From assembly GCA_027343965.1 (NCBI GenBank), contig DAHWJX010000161.1, forward strand, positions 1 to 28,892: 28,892 bases of DNA, in the 5' to 3' direction. The notes below the pieces were generated by a model. That model had not been told where the DNA came from, searched no databases, and worked only from the letters and a program-made list of their open reading frames with translations. This stretch comes from JAKACU01 sp021821185 (lineage in GTDB: Bacteria > Bacillota > Bacilli > Alicyclobacillales > SLC66). A program made the position numbers and the translations under genes. This document shows, piece by piece, positions 1 through 5,907 of this stretch. How positions within the stretch are numbered: the first letter of the stretch is position 1; each line of letters opens with the position of its first letter.

Positions 1-2
1 GC

Positions 3-218
3 GTCTCCAAGAGCACCGTGCATAAAGACCTGACCGAACGTCTGCCAGAGATCAACCCTGACCTCGCCAATCGCGTCAAGGAGATCCTTGAGTATCATAA
101 GTCGATCCGGCATTTGCGCGGTGGGGAGGCCACCAAAGAAAAGTATAGAAAGGATGATCGAAAGAGAAAACTCACGAAAAACCTCACTGTCGCAAGAGGA
201 TTTGGCATGCGTCTGTAG
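3..218 (+). CDS. spoIIID: SpoIIID, sporulation transcriptional regulator (5' truncated)
   Basis: The reading frame is open from the window edge to TAG at 216-218 and gives the C-terminal 71 residues. It begins in the helix-turn-helix recognition helix (VSKSTVHKDLTERLPEINP) and continues with the SpoIIID hallmark stretch EYHKSIRHLRGGEATKEKY. SpoIIID is a small (~93 aa in B. subtilis) DNA-binding regulator of mother-cell genes during sporulation, with sigma-E. The core is nearly identical to the Bacillus protein. The tail after KYRKDD differs: it is strongly basic (DRKRKLTKNLTVARGFGMRL), whereas the Bacillus tail is acidic/neutral as I recall it. The first ~25-30 residues lie outside the window. 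The following gene is mbl, the same neighbour as in Bacillus, which supports the call. Confidence 0.94.
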   Translation, partial: VSKSTVHKDLTERLPEINPDLANRVKEILEYHKSIRHLRGGEATKEKYRKDDRKRKLTKNLTVARGFGMRL

Positions 219-312
219 AAATTAATCTGAAGCACACTCTCGGCCTTTCATCTGCACGGGATGGGTGCCTAGGCGCAGGTCTAGTTCTCGACAGAGAGAG
301 GATTATGGCAGC

Positions 313-1329
313 ATGTTTGGAAAAGATATCGGTGTGGATTTGGGTACTGCCAACGTTCTCGTGCATGTTCGCGGTAAGGGCGTCGTTCTCAATGAACCGT
401 CTGTCGTCGCTATAGAGAGCCAGACACGGCGTGTTGTTGCCGTCGGTGAAGAAGCAAGGCAGATGCTTGGACGTACTCCTGGCAATATCGTGGCGATTCG
501 TCCATTGCGAGATGGTGTCATCGCTGACTTTGAGATTACAGAATTGATGCTTAAGTATTTTATGGCGAAAACGATCGGTAAAGGACTCTTGAGAAAACCT
601 CGCGTTGCTGTGTGCATCCCTGCAGGTATCACTTCGGTGGAGAAAAAGGCTGTGCGTCAAGCCACAGAGGCGGCAGGAGCAAAGAGTGTTTATCTGATTG
701 AAGAACCAAAGGCAGCGGCGATCGGAGCAGGCCTCGATATAACGCAACCGAAAGGAAACATGGTGGTTGATATTGGCGGAGGAACGACGGATATCGCGGT
801 TTTGTCTCTTGGCGACGTCGTCACCGCCTCTTCTATTCGCATCGCAGGGGACAAGTTCGATGAAGCGATCATACGATATATCAAACGCATGCATAATTTG
901 CTGATTGGCGAACGTACCGCCGAAGATATTAAGATTCAAATCGTCTCTGTACATCCAGATACGGAGACAGGAAACATGGAGATTCGCGGACGCGATATGG
1001 TGACTGGCTTGCCGAAGACGGCCGTCATTCGTTCACAGGATATGGCCGAAGCCATGCAAGATGCGGTCATGGCGATCGTGCATGCTGCCAAAAGCGTGTT
1101 GGAACACACCCCGCCTGAGCTTGCCTCGGATATCTTCGATCATGGCGTCATTTTAACGGGTGGTGGGGCGCTGATCCGTGGGATTGATAGGTTGCTCATG
1201 CAAGAACTCGAGGTGCCCGTGCATATCGCGGACGACCCCATGACTTGCGTTGCGCGTGGAACGGGAGCTTTCCTTGAAAACATGGATAAGTGGGGACGCC
1301 CATCCGCGAGAGATAACCGCAAGCGTTGA
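313..1329 (+). CDS. mbl: Mbl, MreB-like actin homologue
   Basis: This 338-residue MreB-family protein forms membrane-associated filaments that guide lateral cell-wall synthesis in rod-shaped cells. Visible motifs are the phosphate-1 loop GVDLGTANVLVH (about 6-17), the phosphate-2 loop VVDIGGGTTDIA (about 151-162), the GERTAEDIK segment (about 199-207) and the adenosine motif ILTGGGALIRG (about 280-290). The N-terminus MFGKDIGVDLGTANVLVHV aligns better with Bacillus Mbl (about 333 aa) than with MreB, and the position after spoIIID is the classic mbl locus. The frame stays open upstream to 265, but the extra 16 residues (MPRRRSSSRQ...) are not family-like. ATG 313 follows an AGAGAGAGG purine tract at about 292-300, so it was chosen. 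Spacing of about 12 is a little long. Confidence 0.93.
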   Translation: MFGKDIGVDLGTANVLVHVRGKGVVLNEPSVVAIESQTRRVVAVGEEARQMLGRTPGNIVAIRPLRDGVIADFEITELMLKYFMAKTIGKGLLRKPRVAVCIPAGITSVEKKAVRQATEAAGAKSVYLIEEPKAAAIGAGLDITQPKGNMVVDIGGGTTDIAVLSLGDVVTASSIRIAGDKFDEAIIRYIKRMHNLLIGERTAEDIKIQIVSVHPDTETGNMEIRGRDMVTGLPKTAVIRSQDMAEAMQDAVMAIVHAAKSVLEHTPPELASDIFDHGVILTGGGALIRGIDRLLMQELEVPVHIADDPMTCVARGTGAFLENMDKWGRPSARDNRKR

Positions 1330-1356
1330 GGCAATCTTTTTGTAAGGATGGTGGCT

Positions 1357-2529
1357 TTGGTGGATGGACTCAGTGCAGCAAGCTCCGGCATGCTAGCGGA
1401 TGAACGCATGCAGCAAGTGATTATGAACAATATCGCGAACCTTTCAACGCCTGGATACAAACAATCCACGGGTGTTCTTTCTGCGTTTCCAGCGCAACTT
1501 GCGCAAAGGTATACAGCAGGGTCAAATGGCGCAGATGCACAGACGCTTGGCGTTGTAAACAACGGGACGCTTTTTCAGGAGTCTGTGTCAAACTTTACGC
1601 AAGGCAATGTGGCGATGACCAATCAACCGCTTGATCTTGCGATCACCGATCCTGCGACAAGTGGCACGTCCGTTTATGCAACTACGGCAAATGGCACAAA
1701 GACGGTCTCTACGCTATCTTTTGTCGTGGGCAAAGGCGGCGTCATTGAAACAGCAAAAGGGGATCCAATCCTCCCGGTCGATGCAACAGGAAAGCCCGTA
1801 GTGGGTGCGCGTGTTGTGGTCAATAAAGCATTTACTGGGCTTGATCTGTTTGGTGAGACGGGTAGCCCAGTCATCGATGCTAAAGGACACCCTTCTTATA
1901 GGATAGTCGACAGTAAAGGCAACGCAGTCTCTGGCTTACATCTTGCGATGACCAGTTCTAGCACGGGTGGCATGCATGCTTTTTTTGCCGTAGAAAATGT
2001 CGATGCACAAGGTAAAAGTCGCGTGGCTCTCACGCGTGACGGACATTTTCAGGCTGGCAGCAACCATTTACTTTACAATGCCGCAGGTCAACGGGTGCTT
2101 GCGATCGGGGCAAATGGCCAACCGATCCTGAACTCAGCGATCTACTTGAACAAGGCTTACACAGGCACCACGATTTTCGGGAAAAATGGCGCACCGCTTA
2201 CAGATGCGAAAGGCAATCTATCGTACGAAGTCGTCGGATTGAACGGCAAGCCCTTAGCCAATGCCACTTTTACCACGACACAAGCCGATGTCAATACCTT
2301 GCAGCCACTTGGGACGACTGACTTTTTGATGACGCCTAGCACACAGCTTGCCGCAAGTCAGGCGACGATCACACCGGGAGCTTTGGAGTCATCGAATGCG
2401 AATGATACGCAAAATATGGTCGATATGTTGACCGTCTATCGCAGTTACGAGGCGAACTCGAAAGTCGTACAAACGATCAGCACACAGCAACAAAGCACCG
2501 ATCAATTAGGCGCGGTGGCTAACCTCTAA
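1357..2529 (+). CDS. flhO: FlhO-type flagellar rod/hook-basal-body protein (FlgF/FlgG family)
   Basis: A distal-rod-type protein of the flagellar basal body, exported through the flagellar type III apparatus. The N-terminal DGLSAASSGM...MNNIANLSTPGYK is the FlgF/FlgG N-terminal domain (Flg_bb_rod). The C-terminal SSNANDTQNMVDMLTVYRSY followed by EANSKVVQTIS is the Flg_bbr_C domain. About 390 residues is long for this family (B. subtilis FlhO is about 270). The excess sits in the middle, where a 41-residue unit is duplicated (residues about 156-196 and 265-305; see repeats). Start choice: the frame is open from ATG 1348, but the Shine-Dalgarno AAGG (1344-1347) abuts that ATG, while TTG 1357 sits 9 bases downstream and gives the family-like MVDGLSAAS start; GTG 1360 is also possible. 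It lies 27 bases after mbl, probably co-transcribed. Confidence 0.88.
   Translation: MVDGLSAASSGMLADERMQQVIMNNIANLSTPGYKQSTGVLSAFPAQLAQRYTAGSNGADAQTLGVVNNGTLFQESVSNFTQGNVAMTNQPLDLAITDPATSGTSVYATTANGTKTVSTLSFVVGKGGVIETAKGDPILPVDATGKPVVGARVVVNKAFTGLDLFGETGSPVIDAKGHPSYRIVDSKGNAVSGLHLAMTSSSTGGMHAFFAVENVDAQGKSRVALTRDGHFQAGSNHLLYNAAGQRVLAIGANGQPILNSAIYLNKAYTGTTIFGKNGAPLTDAKGNLSYEVVGLNGKPLANATFTTTQADVNTLQPLGTTDFLMTPSTQLAASQATITPGALESSNANDTQNMVDMLTVYRSYEANSKVVQTISTQQQSTDQLGAVANL
1822..1944 (+). repeat. Intragenic duplication in flhO, copy 1
   Basis: A 41-codon unit starting NKAFTGLDLFGETGSPVIDA and ending SGLHL. It matches copy 2 (2149-2271) without gaps; by eye 17 of 41 residues are identical, including NKA, TG, FG, G.P, DAKG, SY and the late V and G. 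It lies in the region between the rod-domain ends of FlhO. Confidence 0.7.
2149..2271 (+). repeat. Intragenic duplication in flhO, copy 2
   Basis: The second 41-codon unit starts NKAYTGTTIFGKNGAPLTDA and ends LANATF. It has the same length as copy 1 with no gaps, and is offset 327 bases (109 codons) downstream in the same frame. It is preceded by a similar lead-in (NGQPIL, compare GDPILP before copy 1), so the duplicated block may be somewhat longer than the 41 codons given. Confidence 0.7.
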
Positions 2530-2552
2530 TCTTACGTTTAGGTGGAATTGGC

Positions 2553-3377
2553 ATGAGCATGATGAGCGTGGCGGCGTCCGGTTTGCAGTCGCAATTGACG
2601 AAACTCGATGCGCTATCGAACAATATCGCCAACCTCGATACGACGGGGTATCAGCGCGAGAGCGTGACGTTTGGCGATACGCTGACGCAAGTATATGGTC
2701 AAGCTGCGGCTACGACTGGGGCTAACAATAACCGTCTGACGCCTGTGGGATTATCGCTTGGTACGGGGTCTTATGCGCAACCTATGATGCGGCAATTTCA
2801 AGCGGGAAGTTACACGGCCACACAAAATCCCTTGGATATGGCCATTCAAGGGGATGGTTTTTTTACCATCCGCTTGGCAAATGGTCAGACAGGCTACACG
2901 CGAGCTGGTAGCTTTTCTCTTAGCAAAGTAGCCAATGGGCACTTTTACTTGGCGACGAAAGCAGGCGATCCTGTGCTATCGAGCACAGGGCAACCGATTG
3001 ATTTGACTGGGATCAATGCCAGGACATTGCATGTGTCGGCGGATGGAACGTTAACGGCAGACACCGAACAGGGAAAACCTGTCGCCTTGCAGAAGCTTGG
3101 CTTAGCCTATGTGGCTCATCCGGAAACTGCGTTAACCAGCGTCGGTGCGGACGCGTATCAGGCGAACCCTGGGTACACGGTCACGACCAATGCACAGCTT
3201 GGTTCAAGAGCTCCGTCTGTGATTGGCGTGGTGCAAGGCTCTATGCTTGAGACGTCTAACGTCAATTTGACGCAAGAGATGACGTCACTCATTACGACAC
3301 AACATGATTTTCAGATGAGTTCGCAAGCGGTGAACATCGCGGATAAGATGATGGGCGTGGCGGATTCGCTCGCCTAG
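2553..3377 (+). CDS. flhP: FlhP-type flagellar rod protein (FlgG family)
   Basis: A 274-residue flagellar basal-body rod protein. The N-terminal ASGLQSQLTKLDALSNNIAN and TTGYQRE are the FlgG/FlgF N-terminal signature. NPLDMAIQGDGFFTIRLANG (about 90-110) plus TGYTRAGSF is the conserved FlgG core. The C-terminal SNVNLTQEMTSLITTQHDFQ is the Flg_bbr_C helix. Length fits the family (B. subtilis FlhP about 270). ATG 2553 has an AGGTGGA-type site 6-12 bases upstream and starts at the expected point. It follows flhO by 23 bases, the same pairing as in Bacillus, so the two are likely one transcription unit and together make the distal rod. Confidence 0.92.
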   Translation: MSMMSVAASGLQSQLTKLDALSNNIANLDTTGYQRESVTFGDTLTQVYGQAAATTGANNNRLTPVGLSLGTGSYAQPMMRQFQAGSYTATQNPLDMAIQGDGFFTIRLANGQTGYTRAGSFSLSKVANGHFYLATKAGDPVLSSTGQPIDLTGINARTLHVSADGTLTADTEQGKPVALQKLGLAYVAHPETALTSVGADAYQANPGYTVTTNAQLGSRAPSVIGVVQGSMLETSNVNLTQEMTSLITTQHDFQMSSQAVNIADKMMGVADSLA

Positions 3378-3426
3378 ATTCGTTGCCGCTGACAGGATTG
3401 TGCCGACAAGAGGGGGAATGCCGACG

Positions 3427-3717
3427 ATGCGCCTTCTTCTTGAGTTTATTTCGATGCTGTTGTTTTTGGCCGGGGTCAGCTTTCTTGCAGGCGGGTTCAT
3501 CCACATGATGGCCCGCCCGCGTACTCTCTGGGGAAAACGTCGTTCGTTTCGTTTCGCGATCATCGCCTTGCCCATCTTAACGACGCTGTGGGCGATCGGC
3601 ACCTATCTGCAGTTGGCGCGAATGGTCGGCTACATGATTGCGGCGTTGATCGTTGCGCCTTGTTATGCAGGTTGGATGATCTTTTATCTGCGCGGTTATC
3701 TGCGTAGAGGTCGCTAG
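3427..3717 (+). CDS. Small three-helix membrane protein of unknown function
   Basis: I do not recognise a family. The 96-residue product has three hydrophobic segments: about 2-27 (LLLEFISMLLFLAGVSFLAG), about 42-63 (FAIIALPILTTLWAIGTYLQ) and about 66-90 (YMIAALIVAPCYAGWMIFYL). A basic loop (ARPRTLWGKRRSFR) lies between the first two, and the C-terminus is basic (RGYLRRGR). The open frame extends to GTG 3400, but the strong site AAGAGGGGG (3408-3416) overlaps that extension, is too close to ATG 3418, and is correctly spaced for ATG 3427, so 3427 was chosen. It follows flhP by 49 bases on the same strand. Its last four bases overlap the stop of the convergent sigma-factor gene. No function is claimed. 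Confidence 0.72.
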   Translation: MRLLLEFISMLLFLAGVSFLAGGFIHMMARPRTLWGKRRSFRFAIIALPILTTLWAIGTYLQLARMVGYMIAALIVAPCYAGWMIFYLRGYLRRGR

Positions 3718-4274
3718 AGAATCTCTTGGATCTCTTTTCGCAGTTTCTTGACCGTTCGCTTTTTCCAAGTCTTTACGGTCTCCACACCCACTTCGCTCAA
3801 TTCAGCCACCTCCCGCACGGTGTACCCCGTACATAACACCATGTTCACATACTGCCGTTCCCGTGCACTAAGACACGCGAGGATATCCTGCCACTCAACC
3901 ATCCACAACGCATCATCAAAGCTTGTATTGCTACCACCTGCGTCGGTGATAAACGCTTCCCAATCTTCGGGTAGCGAGCCCTCATGGCGCCTTATCGTTG
4001 TTTCTGTCTTTCGTACACTGCTATAAATGCCTTGGCGTACACGTTCTTTGGCATAATGTGCAAAGTAGACACCGCGTCTTCGGTCAAACGTGAGCACGGC
4101 CTCGATGAAGCTGATGAATCCTTCTTGTAAAAGATCTTCTCGCTCTTTATAGCGTCCAGGATAGTGCTTTACGCTGGCATAAATCAAAGGGGTGAATTCC
4201 TCACAAAGAAAGGATAATGCCGCTTTATCGCCTTGCTGTGCTGCGATCAGCAAGGCATCATTCGTTTCATTCAC
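3714..4274 (-). CDS. RNA polymerase sigma-70 family factor (alternative sigma)
   Basis: A 186-residue protein with sigma region 2 at about 20-90 (FTPLIYASVKHYPGRYKERE, DLLQEGFISFIEAVLTFD, and an aromatic/basic promoter-melting part FAHYAKERVRQGIYSSVRK). Region 4 lies at about 132-183 (LSARERQYVNMVLC, then a TVREVAELSEVGVETVK helix-turn-helix). There is no region 1 or full region 3, so it is a short alternative sigma of the SigH/ECF-like size class; the exact group is uncertain. The start is GTG (4272-4274) with AAAGGA 5 bases upstream; the nearby ATG is out of frame. The gene is divergent from the ComK-like gene at 4539 and convergent with the membrane-protein gene ending at 3717. No anti-sigma factor lies alongside. 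Target promoters cannot be inferred here. Confidence 0.86.
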   Translation of the reverse strand: MNETNDALLIAAQQGDKAALSFLCEEFTPLIYASVKHYPGRYKEREDLLQEGFISFIEAVLTFDRRRGVYFAHYAKERVRQGIYSSVRKTETTIRRHEGSLPEDWEAFITDAGGSNTSFDDALWMVEWQDILACLSARERQYVNMVLCTGYTVREVAELSEVGVETVKTWKKRTVKKLRKEIQEIL

Positions 4275-4298
4275 AAAAATCCTTTCCGAACCGGTTCT

Positions 4299-4311
4299 AA
4301 AAATTGTTTTT
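4299..4311. promoter_or_regulatory. Perfect ComK-type AT-box (AAAA-N5-TTTT)
   Basis: Within the 264-base divergent region between the sigma-factor gene and the ComK-like gene. The sequence is AAAA at 4299-4302, five bases, then TTTT at 4308-4311. The motif is self-complementary, so it has no strand. AAAA-N5-TTTT is the established ComK half-site in Bacillus. In AT-rich DNA such a match can occur by chance. Confidence 0.35.
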
Positions 4312-4352
4312 TGCGCGCAGCCTGATCATAAACTTGAGGTATACTAAGCTTG

Positions 4353-4365
4353 TAAATTCTATTTT
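4353..4365. promoter_or_regulatory. Second AT-box-like site (TAAA-N5-TTTT)
   Basis: One mismatch from AAAA-N5-TTTT: TAAA at 4353-4356, five bases, TTTT at 4362-4365. The gap to the first box is 41 bases; known Bacillus K-boxes use gaps of 8, 18 or 31. The TTTGGGTAAA overlapping its right end (4363-4372) recurs at 4508-4517 just after the promoter -10, which may be a second operator-like element. Confidence 0.25.
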
Positions 4366-4479
4366 GGGTAAACTTAACTATTTGTTCCTATTGAGATGTA
4401 AGAATTTTTCAAGATAATAGAAAAACTCGCAAAGTAAAGTTGTGTTGTAGGGGTCTAGAAAGTTATAACTGCTAAAATA

Positions 4480-4508
4480 TTGAAAGAAAAGCAAACGCGT
4501 ACTATACT
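4480..4508 (+). promoter_or_regulatory. Sigma-A promoter of the ComK-like gene
   Basis: TTGAAA (4480-4485), a 17-base spacer, then TATACT (4503-4508): five of six matches to each consensus hexamer with optimal spacing. The expected transcript start is near 4515, leaving a leader of about 25 bases before ATG 4539. Confidence 0.68.
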
Positions 4509-4538
4509 TTGGGTAAATAAAGAAAGGATGTGAGAATT

Positions 4539-5186
4539 ATGCAATTGAAGAAAGTTACTGCTGTGGAAGTGGTTTCGATCGCCCCTATTTATCCGATAAA
4601 TGGTGGGATAGGTTCACATATAGGCCTCGCGGATGGATCGGAGTATGATGTGAACTTTGCGTCGCGTACAGTGATGCGCCATTTGCTCGAACACCACGGG
4701 ATGGACTTGGAAAAGTATCGCAAGATGTTTTGCCGTGATTGGACCAGCAAGCAAAATGTCCCAGTGATTATCGGGCAACTGGGTTTTATGACGTGCAAGA
4801 TGCAACACGCGCTTTGGCACGGGGCCCCGGTTTATGGGTATGTACGGCTTGATGCTATTGATCGTATGGTGCAAGAGGACGGGGTTGGTGTGGTGTACCT
4901 CAAAGGGGAAAAGAAGATCCGCACAGAGCAATCGCTTGAGGCCTTGCGTCAACACTATCATCTTGGTGTAAGCGCTTTACATGTCTATGCGACGAGGTGG
5001 GCTGAAGTCGCCCCAAACATTGCTAAGCGCAAATCGCACATGGATAGATACGCTTTTGCGGACCAGTTTGTGAAAGATACCACAGAAAATCTGATCGAGG
5101 ATCCAGCGACAGGTGAAGTCACGATGTCGATGAAAGTTGAAGATCTGATGCGTTTTGTAAAATGGCTGCGACATCTTGGTGACTAA
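4539..5186 (+). CDS. ComK-like protein (putative competence/transition-state regulator)
   Basis: A soluble 215-residue protein without membrane segments. I read it as a remote relative of ComK (PF06338), the DNA-binding master regulator of competence. The resemblance is in the order of elements rather than high identity: an N-terminal strand region ending in DVNFASRTVMRHLLEHHG; a Cys-containing turn (MFCRDWTSKQ) followed by VPVIIGQLGFM; a MQHALWHGAPVYGYVRLDAI segment placed like ComK FPT-x-S...CGWI-x-H; then VVYLKGEKKIRTEQSLEALR, placed like ComK VTF-x-NG...ELP-x-S-x-x-x-F-x-x-Q. Length (ComK 192 aa) is compatible. The C-terminal 60 residues have no counterpart I can place. ATG 4539 is preceded by AAAGGA at good spacing; the in-frame GTG 4530 is too close. 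A strong promoter and two AT-boxes lie upstream, which would fit autoregulation. Otherwise it is an unknown conserved protein. Confidence 0.45.
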   Translation: MQLKKVTAVEVVSIAPIYPINGGIGSHIGLADGSEYDVNFASRTVMRHLLEHHGMDLEKYRKMFCRDWTSKQNVPVIIGQLGFMTCKMQHALWHGAPVYGYVRLDAIDRMVQEDGVGVVYLKGEKKIRTEQSLEALRQHYHLGVSALHVYATRWAEVAPNIAKRKSHMDRYAFADQFVKDTTENLIEDPATGEVTMSMKVEDLMRFVKWLRHLGD

Positions 5187-5211
5187 CGGAGAAGCTACCT
5201 GCGCCAAAGTA

Positions 5212-5856
5212 TCAGCCTCTTTTATCCGGCAGTAGGCAGGAGCCTACCGGCATGCCAGCTTCTGTGTTTTTTGTCAAGGCCGCGATGATCTCTTCTACAG
5301 TAGCTTTGTCATAGGATGGTGCGGTGAGCGATAAGTGCACATCGGCTAGAAATTCGGCAGAAAGGATCCATGTGTCCCTCGTCAAGAGATGCACAGCTCG
5401 ATCATAGTCGCTGTAAGTCACGGTGAAGTTATATTGATCATGCGCGATATAGGACACGATCATGGCGTCCTTGAGTGCAAGAGACACGGCGCTCGTATAG
5501 GCGCGTACAAGACCGCCTGCGCCCAATAGGGTGCCGCCAAAGTAGCGGGTGACGATCGCAAGCACATCGGTGACATTTTGTTGTTGTAAGACATGCAGCA
5601 TCGGACGACCAGCTGTGCCACTCGGTTCCCCGTCATCACTTGCACGCTCTAAGCCGTCTTTTAAGCGAAAGGCTGTGCAGTGATGGTTCGCTTCGGGATG
5701 CTCGGTTCGAATTTCAGCCAAGGCCTGATGAACTTTTTGTTCGTCATCCACAGGAAGAAGCGTGGTGATGAACCGGGACCGTTTTTCGATAATCTGCGCG
5801 TGGACAGACTCTAGCACCGTGCGGTACGATAATGGCGTAAATTGTGATGGATTCAT
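5212..5856 (-). CDS. yvyE: YvyE/YigZ family protein (IMPACT family)
   Basis: A 214-residue member of the UPF0029/IMPACT family, the same length class as B. subtilis YvyE (217). The N-terminal domain (about 1-125) shows KSRFI-like KRSRFITTLLPV, HHCTAFRL, DDGEPSGTAGRPML and VTRYFGGTLLGAGGLVRAYT, the family's most conserved block. The C-terminal DUF1949-type domain is about 140-205. Eukaryotic IMPACT modulates GCN1/GCN2 translational control; the bacterial role is unknown, and a translation-linked function is only suggested. ATG (5854-5856) gives the family-typical N-terminus, but there is no Shine-Dalgarno site upstream. Instead a promoter -10 element lies only a few bases before the ATG (see promoter), so the mRNA may be leaderless. 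The gene is divergent from the GT4 gene, with only about 50 bases between. Confidence 0.93.
   Translation of the reverse strand: MNPSQFTPLSYRTVLESVHAQIIEKRSRFITTLLPVDDEQKVHQALAEIRTEHPEANHHCTAFRLKDGLERASDDGEPSGTAGRPMLHVLQQQNVTDVLAIVTRYFGGTLLGAGGLVRAYTSAVSLALKDAMIVSYIAHDQYNFTVTYSDYDRAVHLLTRDTWILSAEFLADVHLSLTAPSYDKATVEEIIAALTKNTEAGMPVGSCLLPDKRG
5226..5250. other. Hairpin in the convergent 3' region of the ComK-like gene and yvyE
   Basis: GTAGGC (5232-5237), loop AGGA, GCCTAC (5242-5247), extendable by CCGG/CGG pairing across a two-base bulge. It lies 40 bases past the ComK-like stop, inside the last codons of yvyE. There is no adjacent T-tract, so it is at best a weak or Rho-assisted transcript end. 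Confidence 0.25.
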
Positions 5857-5862
5857 AGTGCT

Positions 5863-5890
5863 ATTGTACCCTATGTCAGCATATCATCAA
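5863..5890 (-). promoter_or_regulatory. Promoter of yvyE, probably giving a leaderless mRNA
   Basis: On the minus strand, TTGATG (5890-5885), a 16-base spacer, then TACAAT (5868-5863). The expected transcript start, about 7 bases past the -10, falls at or next to the A of the ATG (5856). Confidence 0.5.
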
Positions 5891-5907
5891 GTTTTGGAGG
5901 CGTTATT

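Noticed and set aside
219..312. Possible terminator or riboswitch between spoIIID and mbl (GCCTAGGC palindrome, CTGC/GCAG pairing)
   Set aside because: Stems are short and there is no T-run or known aptamer pattern.
184..954. 256-codon open frame on the minus strand opposite mbl
   Set aside because: Lies antisense to a clear mbl, has low-complexity Cys/Arg/His-rich translation, no ribosome site and no recognisable domain.
4325..4353. Sigma-A promoter for the sigma-factor gene (TATGAT on the minus strand)
   Set aside because: No acceptable -35 element at 16-18 bases; transcription may use another sigma.
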